From Paenibacillus kribbensis (GTDB taxonomy: Bacteria > Bacillota > Bacilli > Paenibacillales > Paenibacillaceae): 64,000 bases of DNA. Shown here in pieces: positions 16,098 to 26,040 of the stretch (its first letter is position 1; each line of letters opens with the position of its first letter). The notes below the pieces were generated by a model. That model ran no database searches. It worked only from the letters and a program-made list of their open reading frames with translations, and was not told where the DNA came from. Location: NCBI RefSeq assembly GCF_002240415.1, contig NZ_CP020028.1:4985501-5049500 (forward strand), written 5' to 3'. The position numbers and the translations under genes were made by a program.

Positions 16098-17507
16098 TTA
16101 ACTGTTTCTTTTTTTCTTCAAATCCTCGGCAAGCTGAAGAGTTCGATTTTTGCTTAACGGATAGATCAAAGCAATAATTAAAAACACAACCAGCATAATA
16201 ATCGCTGGTGCCAGTGTACCCAGCATATAAATTCCATGCAGTGTTTTCTGTTCCTGTACCTCTAGATTGACATTGTAGCCAACAAGACCGATGGCAAAAC
16301 CTCCAATTCCTCCGGCTACCGCTTGACCAACCTTGCGGGAAAATGAATAAACCGAATAGATGGTTCCATCCTCCCTTAAGCCTGTTAAAGATTCATGATA
16401 ATCAATAATGTCTGTTACAAAGGCCCAGATCATTAAATTAAAGAAAGCGTAACCAAACATACCGATAGCTGAAATGGCCACAAACTGATTTGCTGTAAGA
16501 TCCGGTAAAAAGTAGAGCATTCCGTATACTATAACGGTCAGAAGCAGCCCCGTAGAGGTAACCTCTTTCTTACCAAATCTTGCAACCAGAGGCTTGGCCA
16601 AGGGAATGGCTATGAGAACGGTTACTACCTGCATTACTCCTACCAGACTCAATGCTGAAGCGCTGCCAAAATAATCTTTGAACAAATATACGTTTGCACT
16701 TGAAATCAAGATTAAAAACACCATAAAAATTAACGATGCAATCAAAATTGAAATCAAAGGCTTGTTTTTAAGCAATCCCTTTAGTGTTGCAGACAAAGAA
16801 GATTTAGTCTTGTTATCTGAGTTGTAGGAAGTAATACGCTCTGTTGACAATCGGAAACATCCAATATAAGAAGCCAAGGATAAAATGGCGAAGAGAGTAG
16901 CAGCAAGTAATATTCGGTTTGCGTCTATCTTATTGTCTACAAAGATAATTAAAGGGGCTATCGCATTGACAAACAACTGAGCGATGGTGGCACCCAGCGT
17001 ACGGAATGTAGATAAGGTGGTGCGTTCCACAGGATTACTTGTGATGACAGATGCCATTGATCCGTACGGAATGTTGACAGTACTGTACAAAGTCCCCCAT
17101 AAAATATAAGTAACGTAGGCATAAGCAAGGTAAAAACCATCCGACAGCCCGGGAATATGAATAAACATTAATACACCACTGATGACTAACGGAAATGACA
17201 TTCTGAAAATCCATGGCCGGAACTTCCCATGTTTGCCCGATTTTCTTGTGTCGATAAATCTGCCCCACGTAATGTCCGCGAGCGCATCCCACAGCCTTGC
17301 GATCATAAATAGAACTCCTACAGCAACTGGGCTGATCCCCAGAATGTCCGTATAATATACCATCAAGTAAGCCCCTACGAGCATAAAGAAAAAGTCGTTC
17401 CCTAAATCTCCTAAGAGATATCCAAATTTATCTCTGAGACCAAACTTTCTGATCTGTGCACCTGATTGCTCAACTTTCAAATTTTTGAGGTCTGTTTGTG
17501 GATTCAT
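16098..17507 (-). CDS. GPH-family sugar:cation symporter, probable glucuronide permease
   Basis: A 469-residue, 12-segment transporter of the glycoside-pentoside-hexuronide (GPH) family, MFS superfamily. Typical features are the N-terminal FGYLLGDLGNDFFF, the DALADITWGRFIDTR-x-GK-x-GKFRPW loop 2-3 motif and the cytoplasmic DIIDYHE segment near TM10. GPH permeases bring in glucuronides or other glycosides with H+ or Na+. Being downstream of uidA and uxaC points to beta-glucuronides, as for UidB/GusB. It lies 124 bases after uidA; a cre-like site is in that gap. Confidence 0.88.
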   Translation of the reverse strand: MNPQTDLKNLKVEQSGAQIRKFGLRDKFGYLLGDLGNDFFFMLVGAYLMVYYTDILGISPVAVGVLFMIARLWDALADITWGRFIDTRKSGKHGKFRPWIFRMSFPLVISGVLMFIHIPGLSDGFYLAYAYVTYILWGTLYSTVNIPYGSMASVITSNPVERTTLSTFRTLGATIAQLFVNAIAPLIIFVDNKIDANRILLAATLFAILSLASYIGCFRLSTERITSYNSDNKTKSSLSATLKGLLKNKPLISILIASLIFMVFLILISSANVYLFKDYFGSASALSLVGVMQVVTVLIAIPLAKPLVARFGKKEVTSTGLLLTVIVYGMLYFLPDLTANQFVAISAIGMFGYAFFNLMIWAFVTDIIDYHESLTGLREDGTIYSVYSFSRKVGQAVAGGIGGFAIGLVGYNVNLEVQEQKTLHGIYMLGTLAPAIIMLVVFLIIALIYPLSKNRTLQLAEDLKKKRNS

Positions 17508-17571
17508 AGTTATCCTCCCGGAAAATGTACTGTCAACATCTCGCCGTATATTTAATCAGTTCAATCGATTT

Positions 17572-17585
17572 TGTAAGCGCTATTA
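17572..17585. promoter_or_regulatory. CcpA (cre) site candidate between uidA and the permease gene
   Basis: TGTAAGCGCTATTA matches TGWAANCGNTNWCA at 13 of 14 positions. It lies 65 bases ahead of the permease start, so glucose would reduce permease expression or block elongation from uidA. Confidence 0.55.
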
Positions 17586-17631
17586 AATAAGGATTTATCT
17601 ACCTCTAAAGTAAGGTAGTCTGGGAAGATCA

Positions 17632-19434
17632 TTACTCCCCTTTTTTATGCCCGAAATCAGGAATTTGAATCCACCGTTTCCGTAATTCGTGGGCTGCCGC
17701 TTTAGGCTTGCGATCCCTGGTGAAGATCCCTTTTTTATTGCCCTGCACACGAATGATCCCCTGACTTGTAGCAAAATCAGCAAAATTCCACACCTGTTCT
17801 CCTACGAAATGGTCAAATTCATCGAACACTTCATGGTTTGCCTTGTAAAACTCCACTTGGTATTCTTCCGTGAACATAATGGGTTCCACATCATGGAGGC
17901 CAGCAACCGTATCAGCTCCATATTCAGTCATCATGATCGGCTTGCTTGGACAGCGCTGCAACCAACCGTTAAGCTCCTCGCGTAGTTTGACTTTTGCAGA
18001 CTCCAGATCTCCTCCATCAATATACCAGCCGTAATAACGATTGAAGGCAAGCACATCCACCAGCTCTGCAATTTTATCCTCCTTCGGCGAAGCCTCAACA
18101 TGAGTAACCAAGGTAACTGGACGTTTTTGCGGGTCCGCTTCCCTCATCAGTTCAATAAGCGGTTTGAAGTATTCATAGGCACCTTCTTCATAAGAAGCTG
18201 GCTCATTGGCTACATTCCACATCACTACGCAAGGATGATTTTTGTCACGTCTAACCAAATCTTTGATAACCTGCTGATGATGCTCAAAGGTCTGCACCTC
18301 TTTCCATGTGCTTTTCTTCTCACCACCAGTTAACATCACCAGAAAATTCAGGTCCAGGCCTACAGCAGGAGTTTCGTCGATGACCACAAACCCTTCCCGG
18401 TCGGCAAGACGCATGGTTTCTTCCGCATAGGGATAGTGAGCGGTGCGGAAAGAATTAGCCCCCATCCATTTCATCAGGTTAAAATCCATAATATTAGCGG
18501 CTTCATCCACCCCTCTTCCGTGAATGGGCGTGTCCTCATGCTTGCCAAAACCTTTAAAATAAAACGGTTTGTTGTTGATCAGGAACTGTCCGTTCTTCAC
18601 TTCTACGGTTCTCACGCCAAAAGGCTGCTCATACACGTCAATCAAATTGTTATCGCGGACAAGCTCGACTTTCAGCGTATATAAATAAGCGTTTAAAGGC
18701 TGCCATAGCCGTACATCGGAGATTCTGACAGTGCCTTCCGCGCCGTCGGCTGCAGCTACTGCCTGTCCATCTTCATCCAACACGGTTACTCGAACATTGA
18801 CGGAGCCTGAAATATCTACAGTATAATTCACTACACCTGAATTACCGTCCATGTCCGTAACAATTGTGACATCTTGAATAAACGTTTGAGGTGTAGTGTA
18901 AATCTTCACGGGACGCTGAATTCCAGCATAGTTAAAGAAATCGAAATTGGGCCGGTTTTTTAGCTTTTTACCGCCTCCCGGAGTCTCGATCTCTGTATAA
19001 AGCCCTACCGGCAGCGTTGAAAAATCAACAATATTATTAACGGCCACAGTCAACCGATTTGCCCCGGCTTGAACATAGTTATTTAGAACGGCTTCGAAGG
19101 GAAGGAATCCTCCTTTGTGCCGGGCAACTAACTCACCGTTTACATATACCTTGGCCGTATGTGTGGCCGATCCAAACCTTAATACTATCCGCTCACCCAT
19201 CATGACACTGGGCAACGTAAATTCTCTTTCATACCATACCCAGCCTACATGATCACGAATGGTAGCGGTTACTCCAATATCATTGAATGAGGAAGGAACT
19301 GCCATAGGAATCGTATCTTTTAACCTGGACTTATACCATTGCTCTGCAAAGCCTGTGCCTTGATCCAGCTTAAAGCTCCACACCCCATTAAGATCACTCA
19401 AACTGCGAGTTTCAGTCATCATTGGATACAGCAT
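17632..19434 (-). CDS. uidA: beta-glucuronidase (GH2)
   Basis: UidA cleaves beta-D-glucuronides to glucuronic acid in the cytoplasm; no signal peptide is present. The 600-residue length and order match E. coli GusA: N-terminal jelly roll (sugar-binding), Ig-like domain and TIM barrel. The acid/base is E411 in WNVANEP, the nucleophile E504 in TEYGAD, and the uronate-recognition motif N-K-K-G follows near 562. These place it as a true glucuronidase rather than galactosidase. ATG 19434 has AAGGGG 8 bases upstream. It follows uxaC by 26 bases in the same operon. Confidence 0.97.
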   Translation of the reverse strand: MLYPMMTETRSLSDLNGVWSFKLDQGTGFAEQWYKSRLKDTIPMAVPSSFNDIGVTATIRDHVGWVWYEREFTLPSVMMGERIVLRFGSATHTAKVYVNGELVARHKGGFLPFEAVLNNYVQAGANRLTVAVNNIVDFSTLPVGLYTEIETPGGGKKLKNRPNFDFFNYAGIQRPVKIYTTPQTFIQDVTIVTDMDGNSGVVNYTVDISGSVNVRVTVLDEDGQAVAAADGAEGTVRISDVRLWQPLNAYLYTLKVELVRDNNLIDVYEQPFGVRTVEVKNGQFLINNKPFYFKGFGKHEDTPIHGRGVDEAANIMDFNLMKWMGANSFRTAHYPYAEETMRLADREGFVVIDETPAVGLDLNFLVMLTGGEKKSTWKEVQTFEHHQQVIKDLVRRDKNHPCVVMWNVANEPASYEEGAYEYFKPLIELMREADPQKRPVTLVTHVEASPKEDKIAELVDVLAFNRYYGWYIDGGDLESAKVKLREELNGWLQRCPSKPIMMTEYGADTVAGLHDVEPIMFTEEYQVEFYKANHEVFDEFDHFVGEQVWNFADFATSQGIIRVQGNKKGIFTRDRKPKAAAHELRKRWIQIPDFGHKKGE

Positions 19435-19460
19435 AAATAGCACCCCTTATAATAATTGTG

Positions 19461-20867
19461 TTATCTTTGAAGGAAAAATTGACGAGCATTATAGTAGCTA
19501 ATGTTCTCCGCCAATCGTCCAATATGGTCCATATCATAGGGAACCCGTCCCTGTTCAACCCATTCACCTATCAGATTGCATAGTATACGGCGGAAATATT
19601 CATGACGGGCATACGAGAGAAAACTTCGGGAATCCGTAAGCATGCCGATGAAACGGCTAAGCAGGCCTACATTCGCCAAATCCTTCATCTGCTTTTCCAT
19701 TCCATCAATATGATCGTTAAACCACCATCCAGAGCCAAACTGAATTTTTCCCGGAATCCCTTCCTCATAATAATTCCCCATCATACCAGCCAGAACGGCG
19801 TTATCTTTGGGGTTCAGATTAAATAGCACGGTTCTCGGAAGAGCATTCTCTCGGTCAAGTGCATCCAGGTAACGGGAAAGCCCCTCTGCAAAGTTAGCCT
19901 CACCAATGGAATCAAAGCCTGCGTCCGCGCCGAGAAGCGTTTTCATTTTTGTATTGTTGTTTCTCATGGCTCCCATGTGAAGCTGCATGACCCACTTTTT
20001 CTCAGCATACAATTTACCTAATTCTTTGAGAAGATAAGAACGGTAGGTCGATATTTCCTCCTCATTAAGCGGTTGTTCACCACACAACCTTTTGCTGAAA
20101 ACCTGCTGCGCTGCTTCTTGAGATACTTCAATAAAATGAAGCTTCTGGATATCGTGGTCCGAAGCGCGCCCCCCAAGTTCATGGAAATAATCTATCCGCT
20201 GTTTCAAGGCAGCTATAAGATCCTCAACATGTTTTATTTTATATCCAGTGATGGAATGCAAACGATCTATCCAGGATACGAATGCCGGATCATCAATATT
20301 AAGCGCTTTGTCTGGACGAAAGGTGGGAGCGATAACGGACTTGAAAGATGGATCTTCGTTCAAAAGTTTATGGTATTCTAGTTGGGACAGCGGATCATCC
20401 GTTGTGCCAATGAACTTTACATTCGCTTTTTCTATAAAAGCTTTTGGCGTAAAATGTGACTGCTTAAGCTTTTCATTGCATTCTTCCCAAATTTCGCGGG
20501 CGGTAGCTGGGCCTAACACCTTCTCAATACCAAAAAACCTTCTCAACTCCAGATGGGTCCAGTGATACATTGGGTTACCGATTAAATGGGGGACTGTCTC
20601 CGCCCATGCCTGGAATTTCTCCCAATCCTCCGCCTCTCCAGAAATGTACCTTTCTCCGATTCCATTCATTCTCATAGCTCGCCACTTATAATGATCTCCC
20701 CCCAGCCATAACTGAGTGATACTGGTGTATGTTTTGTTTTCCCAAATTTCTTTAGGATCCAAGTGACAATGAAAATCGAAAATCGGCAGGTGCTTCACTT
20801 TGCTTTCAAACAAATCGATAGCTGTTTCTGTATTCAAAAGGAAATCCGACTCCATAAATGATTTCAA
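19461..20867 (-). CDS. uxaC: glucuronate/galacturonate isomerase
   Basis: UxaC isomerises D-glucuronate to D-fructuronate and D-galacturonate to D-tagaturonate, the first cytoplasmic step of uronate catabolism. The 468-residue protein has the family's amidohydrolase-like barrel with the metal motif FDFHCHLDPKEI (about 30-41), and GTTDDP, LHMGAMRNNN and FGSGWWFNDH segments. The start is taken as TTG at 20867 with GGAGAGG 6 bases upstream; the ATG five codons later lacks a suitably placed site. It is the first gene of the uxaC-uidA-permease operon, divergent from a ROK regulator. Confidence 0.96.
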   Translation of the reverse strand: MKSFMESDFLLNTETAIDLFESKVKHLPIFDFHCHLDPKEIWENKTYTSITQLWLGGDHYKWRAMRMNGIGERYISGEAEDWEKFQAWAETVPHLIGNPMYHWTHLELRRFFGIEKVLGPATAREIWEECNEKLKQSHFTPKAFIEKANVKFIGTTDDPLSQLEYHKLLNEDPSFKSVIAPTFRPDKALNIDDPAFVSWIDRLHSITGYKIKHVEDLIAALKQRIDYFHELGGRASDHDIQKLHFIEVSQEAAQQVFSKRLCGEQPLNEEEISTYRSYLLKELGKLYAEKKWVMQLHMGAMRNNNTKMKTLLGADAGFDSIGEANFAEGLSRYLDALDRENALPRTVLFNLNPKDNAVLAGMMGNYYEEGIPGKIQFGSGWWFNDHIDGMEKQMKDLANVGLLSRFIGMLTDSRSFLSYARHEYFRRILCNLIGEWVEQGRVPYDMDHIGRLAENISYYNARQFFLQR

Positions 20868-20921
20868 GTTCCACCTCTCCTTGCGCTGAATTTCATCCTG
20901 TGTAACCCCTTACAAAATTAA

Positions 20922-20942
20922 TTAGTTTATTAAACAAATTAA
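20922..20942. promoter_or_regulatory. XylR-like imperfect palindrome between uxaC and the ROK gene
   Basis: TTAGTTTATTAAACAAATTAA is an imperfect inverted repeat resembling the TTAGTTTGTTT...AAACTAA operators of XylR-type ROK repressors. It lies 55 bases ahead of uxaC in the shared 204-bp promoter region. A -10-like TATACT (21023-21028) may serve the ROK gene. Confidence 0.55.
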
Positions 20943-21071
20943 TGATAAGATCACATTATCAAGTTATTTCTCCCATGTCAATCTTATATTTCATAGGACA
21001 AGTTTTTAAATGCTTTAAATGTTATACTGAGAAATAGAATATGTATATCGTTTACAAATTGGAGGCTTTAG

Positions 21072-22265
21072 ATGATTACAGGCGATGCTTCTTACATAAA
21101 GAAAATTAACCGATCACTTATCATAAGAGAAATTGTAAAGGAAGGAATGATCTCAAGAGCAGACCTTTCAAAACTGACAGCTTTAACGCGTGCTACGATA
21201 TCCGTACAGGTTTCCGATTTGTTAGAAGAAGAACTTGTTGTGGAAAAACAGCTAGAACATAATTCGGTTGGTCGGAGACCGATTATGCTTTCGATTAACG
21301 CAAAGGCTGGATATACATTAGGGATTGATCTGGATGCAGGGCATATTTCTTTTCTTGTAACCGATCTGTTAGGCAATTCACTGTCATCTGCGACCATACA
21401 TGTTGAATCTAACAGTTATAATGAAATTCTATCTCTTCTGACCCAGCAAATTGCGGAGTATATTACCAAATACTCCGATAACCGGTACGGAATTGTAGGT
21501 ATCGTTATTGCAGTTCACGGCCTGGTCTCTTCGAATGAAGAAATTCATTATATCCCTCGTCTGGGCTGGAGCAGCGTATCGTTAAAAACCGATTTGGAAA
21601 AGGCCGTTGGTATTCAGATTCATATCGAAAACAATGCAAACCTAAGCTCTTTTGCTGAAAGTGTATTTTGGCATCATGAAACAGACAGTCTTCTTTCCCT
21701 CACACTCTATTCAGGCATCGGACTTGGAATGATCATAAACAACAAATTTTATCGTGGCCATGATGGATTTGCCGGTGAGATAGGCCACATGATCGTTGCG
21801 CCGGATGGCAGACCTTGTGAATGCGGCAATAAAGGTTGCTGGGAAAAGTACGCTTCGGAGGCCTCTGTGCTGTCCACTTTGGCAAAGCAAAAGAAGCTGC
21901 CTCATGTTACTTATGAGCAAGTTCGTGACTGGATTAATAGCGAGGATGAAGAGGTTCTGGAAACGATGGAGCAATTTATTAATTATCTCTCTATCGGGAT
22001 TAACAACATAATCAATATTTTCAATCCTGAGACGATCCTTGTAGATAGCGAGCTTTTGCGTATTTATCCGGACTCCATTGACAAAATTAAGCAGAAGCTG
22101 ACCTCAAAAACAAGCCATTATAAAAACCTGCTCATTTCCTCTATTGGAGAGAAATCCACCATTCTCGGCGCATGCGCATTGGCTATTCAATATTTTCTTG
22201 ATGTGCCTGTATTAAACTTGTCTCATAATTTTGAAAAATCATCTACCGAGCCTACAAAAAAATAG
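21072..22265 (+). CDS. ROK-family transcriptional repressor (XylR/NagC type)
   Basis: A 397-residue repressor: winged helix at residues 10-70 (SLIIREIVKEGMISRADLSKLTALTRATIS region), then a sugar-kinase-like ROK domain with LGIDLDAG, the GEIGHM signature (235-240) and the zinc motif C-x-C-x4-C just after. Divergent placement next to uxaC-uidA-permease indicates that it represses that operon and is released by glucuronide, glucuronate or a product. GGAGG lies 6 bases before the ATG. Confidence 0.9.
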   Translation: MITGDASYIKKINRSLIIREIVKEGMISRADLSKLTALTRATISVQVSDLLEEELVVEKQLEHNSVGRRPIMLSINAKAGYTLGIDLDAGHISFLVTDLLGNSLSSATIHVESNSYNEILSLLTQQIAEYITKYSDNRYGIVGIVIAVHGLVSSNEEIHYIPRLGWSSVSLKTDLEKAVGIQIHIENNANLSSFAESVFWHHETDSLLSLTLYSGIGLGMIINNKFYRGHDGFAGEIGHMIVAPDGRPCECGNKGCWEKYASEASVLSTLAKQKKLPHVTYEQVRDWINSEDEEVLETMEQFINYLSIGINNIINIFNPETILVDSELLRIYPDSIDKIKQKLTSKTSHYKNLLISSIGEKSTILGACALAIQYFLDVPVLNLSHNFEKSSTEPTKK

Positions 22266-22288
22266 GAATTTCTATTTGAAGAAGCATA

Positions 22289-22329
22289 AAACAACCTTTG
22301 CCAACTTTTAGTGCCAGCAAAGGTTGTTT
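22289..22329. terminator. bidirectional terminator between ROK and AraC-type genes
   Basis: AAACAACCTTTGC pairs exactly with GCAAAGGTTGTTT around a 15-base loop. The A-rich left flank and T-rich right flank suit both strands. Confidence 0.7.
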
Positions 22330-22370
22330 GTCATAGGCTGTTACTTCAGATCAACTTCCCATTTTCCTTC

Positions 22371-23147
22371 TCAATTCATATGTGACATATATTCAAACGC
22401 TGTTGTTCCATATACACTTTTAAAGTGTTTATTTAAATGGGTTAAATCAACAAAACCGCATGCAGCTACTGCTGAATATATATCTCTATTTTTTTCGATT
22501 AAAAGCTTTGCACGTTCGATTTTGCAGTTAAGAAAGTATTGGTAGGGTGAAATTCCAGTATGAGCCTTGAATAACCGGATAAACTGAAATTTCGATAAAT
22601 GAATCTCTTTACAGATCTCATCAAGCTTAAGTACATGTTCCAAGTTGGCATGAAGCATATCCTTTGCTGTTCTAATTAGTGCGTTATCTTTCTTGTCGTC
22701 TATAGAATGACTGGTCTGAATAAGGCTATCCGTGAAGGATAAAAACAATTCGCAACACAACGCTTCATCTTTTTCGCTCAATATGGCATGAGAAAGACTT
22801 AATATTCGTTGTTCAAGTTCACGATCATACACAATAGGAGTTGAAAAACGTACGATATCCTTTTTCTCTATAGCCTCTAAAAGCAATTTGGGCTCAATAT
22901 ATAGCATGACATAATCAAGGCCAGCCTTATCATGTGCCATTCCGTCATGGACTTGTTCCGGATTAAAAAGCATAATTCCATTTTGATAGGATAATTGTAA
23001 ACTACCATTCAAATTATACTGTTGAATACCGCGCAATGTTACGCCTATTGCATACTCCTTATGAGCGTGCCTTTTATACTTAAATTCAGTCATACTTGCT
23101 GACAACGCAGTAACACCTGCCGATTTTTTATAGACAAACTTGTCCAT
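22371..23147 (-). CDS. AraC-family transcriptional regulator
   Basis: A 258-residue regulator with an N-terminal cupin-like sensing domain (HAHKEYAIGVTLRG...YQNGIMLFNPEQVHDG) and two C-terminal helix-turn-helices (about 160-255; LSKFQFIRLFKAHTGISPYQY, and a degenerate second HTH ending HLNKHFKSVYG). ATG 23147 has GAGGTG 6-7 bases upstream. It follows the LysE exporter gene by 26 bases and resembles AraC proteins paired with LysE exporters, so it probably controls that exporter. The stretch is visibly more AT-rich than its neighbours. Confidence 0.85.
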   Translation of the reverse strand: MDKFVYKKSAGVTALSASMTEFKYKRHAHKEYAIGVTLRGIQQYNLNGSLQLSYQNGIMLFNPEQVHDGMAHDKAGLDYVMLYIEPKLLLEAIEKKDIVRFSTPIVYDRELEQRILSLSHAILSEKDEALCCELFLSFTDSLIQTSHSIDDKKDNALIRTAKDMLHANLEHVLKLDEICKEIHLSKFQFIRLFKAHTGISPYQYFLNCKIERAKLLIEKNRDIYSAVAACGFVDLTHLNKHFKSVYGTTAFEYMSHMN

Positions 23148-23173
23148 TTCAAACACCTCTACATAAGGTTACA

Positions 23174-23749
23174 CTACATCCAGATCATGATGGCAGCATA
23201 AGCTAAAAATATGGTCATCATTACATTAACAATCTTACTATGCTTCTGTAAAAATTCCTTGAAGACTGTACCGAAAAGAACCCATGTCACAAATGCTAAA
23301 AATCCAATAAGAGTTATAGCGACAATACTTATCGTCACCGCAGGTATTGCGATATAGTGAGGCATAATAAAACTAGGAATTACAGTCATTGTAAATAGTA
23401 CTACCTTTGGATTTAAAAACTGCATCAAGAAGCCTGACATAAAGGTAGCCGTTTGGTTTACGGTTGGATTGGATGTATCCATTTTGTAAACTTGATATGC
23501 AAGATAGAACATATAACAGCTTCCGATTATCTGCATCACAATTAAAATTTTCGGTATGATCGTTACAAGCATAGTATTCAATATAGCAGAAATAACAAGT
23601 AATAAACCAAAAGCAATCGTTGCTCCATACGTATATTTCATTGCCTTTTTTGCACCAAAATTATGCACTGTGGATAATATGACGATATTGGTAGGACCCG
23701 GTGTAAAAGTGGCAATCATACAGTAAATCAAAAAAGATGTAATATCCAT
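23174..23749 (-). CDS. LysE/RhtB-family amino-acid exporter
   Basis: A 191-residue, six-segment membrane protein. The N-terminal motif TPGPTNIVILS (the family's PGP signature) and the FLMQFLNPKVVLF motif near 95-105 define the LysE/RhtB superfamily, which exports amino acids or derivatives. The substrate is unknown. AAGGAG lies 8 bases ahead of the ATG. It is co-transcribed with the AraC-type regulator that follows. Confidence 0.88.
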   Translation of the reverse strand: MDITSFLIYCMIATFTPGPTNIVILSTVHNFGAKKAMKYTYGATIAFGLLLVISAILNTMLVTIIPKILIVMQIIGSCYMFYLAYQVYKMDTSNPTVNQTATFMSGFLMQFLNPKVVLFTMTVIPSFIMPHYIAIPAVTISIVAITLIGFLAFVTWVLFGTVFKEFLQKHSKIVNVMMTIFLAYAAIMIWM

Positions 23750-23848
23750 GAGAATGCTCCTTTCAAGCTCTTCTCATATCCTACATCTTAAAGTGAAATG
23801 TCATATAGTATATTATTGCAGTATCTCCAACTGTACTTACACAACAAA

Positions 23849-23883
23849 ATAGTTCAAACCATGATAAACATGATTTGAACTAT
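23849..23883 (-). terminator. terminator of the luxS-SDR-metQ operon
   Basis: ATAGTTCAAACCATG pairs with CATGATTTGAACTAT (one mismatch) around a 5-base loop; on the minus strand ATTTTGTTG follows. It lies 8 bases past the metQ stop. Confidence 0.65.
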
Positions 23884-23891
23884 GCTTTTAC

Positions 23892-24773
23892 TCATTTTGA
23901 AGACTGGCCTTGCAAATAAGAAACAGGCTCTTTAACCTCTACTTTGGTGCCGCCAAATTCATCTTTAATGTATTTTTGAGTATCCTCGTTATGGTAGAGG
24001 GCTGCTAATTTTTGCAGTCCTTTGTCATTTTCCTTATCGGATGTAGTAACCAGGACATTAATATTGTTTTTGGTTGACTGACTGATCTCTTCGTGGAACA
24101 AGGAATCCTTCAGCACATTCAGGCCACCCTCTAAAGCAATCGTATTCCCGATCAATACCAAGCCTACATCTTGAATGACACGTGGTCCTGTTTTATCGTC
24201 GATCAACTCGAATTTCAGGTGTTTGGGATTGCTGGTAATATCATTGACTGTACCCAAAGCATCATTAAAGTCAGCTTTAAGCTTAATTAGACCAGATGCC
24301 TCCAACAGCTTCAAGCCCCTTGCTGTATTGGCCGGGTTATCTGCCAAAGCCACCACAGCCCCGTCGGTCACTTCATCAATGCTTTTAAATTTTTGTGAAT
24401 AAATTCCCATAGGCTCCAGATAGGTTGTGGCTATAGCTTTCAAATCGGCTTTGCTCTCTTTGTTGTAGCTCACCAGATACGCCCACGATTGGAATGCATT
24501 CACGTCCACATCACCATCTCTGGTCGCATTGTTCGTTTCGATTCCACCGTTAATATCTTTCACCTGGATGTCCAGCTTGGCATCCTTGGCTGCCTGAGAA
24601 TCAGCAATATGTCTCCAAATCTGGGCGTCAGAGCCCATGGAGCCGATGACTACTTTTTGCGTTTCCGAGCCGGAAGCGGAGCTGGAGCCATTACTTTCAG
24701 TGCTTTTATTACCGCATCCTGCGGCTACCAATAATAAACTAATTCCTAATAGTACAGCGAATGATTTCTTCAT
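23892..24773 (-). CDS. metQ: MetQ/NlpA-family substrate-binding lipoprotein
   Basis: A 293-residue lipoprotein with a signal peptide and lipobox LVAAGC (Cys20), a Ser-rich linker and the NlpA/MetQ fold: KVVIGSMGSDAQIWRHI, DVNAFQSWAYL, VALADNPANTARGLKLL and LIGNTIALEGGL. MetQ captures methionine for the MetNPQ importer. No ATPase or permease gene is next to it, so it must work with a system encoded elsewhere or bind another ligand. It is the third gene after luxS and an SDR. GGGGGAAA precedes the ATG. Confidence 0.85.
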   Translation of the reverse strand: MKKSFAVLLGISLLLVAAGCGNKSTESNGSSSASGSETQKVVIGSMGSDAQIWRHIADSQAAKDAKLDIQVKDINGGIETNNATRDGDVDVNAFQSWAYLVSYNKESKADLKAIATTYLEPMGIYSQKFKSIDEVTDGAVVALADNPANTARGLKLLEASGLIKLKADFNDALGTVNDITSNPKHLKFELIDDKTGPRVIQDVGLVLIGNTIALEGGLNVLKDSLFHEEISQSTKNNINVLVTTSDKENDKGLQKLAALYHNEDTQKYIKDEFGGTKVEVKEPVSYLQGQSSK

Positions 24774-24802
24774 CTATATTTCCCCCAAATCATGCTAGTA
24801 TG

Positions 24803-25573
24803 CTAGTGCATCGTCATTCCGCCTGTAACATTGATCGCTTGTCCTGTCATATATGCGGAGAGCGGACTTGCCAGAAACAGCACCACATTGGCGATATCCT
24901 CCACCTCGGCCGTTCTCCCCAAAGGTACCTGCGAACAATCTTCCTCGTATATTTCTTGAGCAGTCATTCCGCGAATGATGCCCCCTTCAATCCGTTCACG
25001 CTGTTTCATCGGTGTTTCTACAATACCGGGACATACCGCGTTGACCAAAATGTTATGCGCAGCAAGCTCAATGGCCATCACCTTGGTCAAGCCGAGAACC
25101 GCATGCTTGGAGGCACAATATCCACCCATGGCCCGATAACCATTTTTTCCAGCCTGCGAGGCAATCTGAATAATTCGTCCTGGCTTATGTGCATCCACCA
25201 TTTCTTTGGCAAAACGTTTGGACGCTACATACAATCCGGTTGAATTGATCGAAAATACTTTTTCCCAATCGGCTAATTTGGAGTCAATGACATAATCCAT
25301 CGTAGAAGTGCCTGCGCAGTTCACCAATATATCAGGAACTCCCGCTTCGTTGAGCAGTACATTGCACCATCTGTCGATATCATCTGGCCTGGAAATATCC
25401 AAATGCGTTTCAACCAACTGCGGCTGGACTACTCTATACGGATCATCATAAGAAATATCAGCAGAAATCACTTTTGCTCCGCTTTGAATGAAAAGCTCGA
25501 CAATCCCCTTGCCTATACCTGACTTGCCGCCTGTCACTACCGCTGTCTGATTAGATAAGTCAATCGAAATCAT
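24803..25573 (-). CDS. short-chain dehydrogenase/reductase
   Basis: A 256-residue classical SDR: cofactor turn TGGKSGIG (14-21), NCAGTS, and catalytic Y-C-A-S-K with a Ser-x10-12 upstream (QIASQAGKNGY), then VCPGIVETPM. It resembles polyol or acetoin/butanediol-type dehydrogenases (sorbitol-6-phosphate dehydrogenase subgroup), but the substrate cannot be fixed. The stop of luxS is 5 bases upstream, so its ribosome site lies inside luxS. A role on a ribose- or homocysteine-derived product of LuxS, or on AI-2, is only a context-based guess. Confidence 0.85.
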   Translation of the reverse strand: MISIDLSNQTAVVTGGKSGIGKGIVELFIQSGAKVISADISYDDPYRVVQPQLVETHLDISRPDDIDRWCNVLLNEAGVPDILVNCAGTSTMDYVIDSKLADWEKVFSINSTGLYVASKRFAKEMVDAHKPGRIIQIASQAGKNGYRAMGGYCASKHAVLGLTKVMAIELAAHNILVNAVCPGIVETPMKQRERIEGGIIRGMTAQEIYEEDCSQVPLGRTAEVEDIANVVLFLASPLSAYMTGQAINVTGGMTMH

Positions 25574-25578
25574 GGATT

Positions 25579-26040
25579 TTAAAATACTCTTTCAAAAGGA
25601 TCGCGGCTAATGCCAGCCTCCAATACAATCTTCACATATTCCTGCGCTGAAAAAAGAGAGTGGTCCCTGTAATTTCCGCATTCCAAGGCAGTAACCGCCG
25701 GAACCTCAGTCGTTTCCAGAATTCGTTTCAAGGTTTTTTCCAGCGCAAGTGCAATTTCCTCAGGCTCATGCTCATTCCATAAAATCAGGTAGAATCCCGT
25801 TCTGCAGCCCATCGGAGAAATATCGATAATCCCTTTAATTTCATCTCGTAGATACGTCGCTAATAAGTGCTCCAACGTATGTACAGCGGCTGTTGGAAGT
25901 GCATCTTCATTCGGCTGCAAAAATCTCAAATCATACTTTTGAACCGTGCTTCCTTTTTCGTCGTGTTCTACTCCAGCCGCTCTTACATAAGGGGCTTTTA
26001 CAATCGTGTGATCTAGTTGAAAGCTTTCTACTTTTGCCAT
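25579..26040 (-). CDS. luxS: S-ribosylhomocysteine lyase LuxS
   Basis: LuxS splits S-ribosylhomocysteine into homocysteine and DPD, the precursor of autoinducer 2, in the activated methyl cycle. The 153-residue protein has the metal site H54-T-L-E57-H58 with third ligand C121 in LECGNYRDH, and the catalytic cysteine C79 in SPMGCRTG. The ATG at 26040 has GAGG 9 bases upstream; earlier ATGs overlap that site. It starts an operon with an SDR and metQ. No SAM riboswitch was seen in its leader. Confidence 0.96.
   Translation of the reverse strand: MAKVESFQLDHTIVKAPYVRAAGVEHDEKGSTVQKYDLRFLQPNEDALPTAAVHTLEHLLATYLRDEIKGIIDISPMGCRTGFYLILWNEHEPEEIALALEKTLKRILETTEVPAVTALECGNYRDHSLFSAQEYVKIVLEAGISRDPFERVF

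Noticed and set aside
21041..21056. cre-like half site ahead of the ROK gene
   Set aside because: Only the right half (CGTTTACA) fits; the left half has three mismatches.
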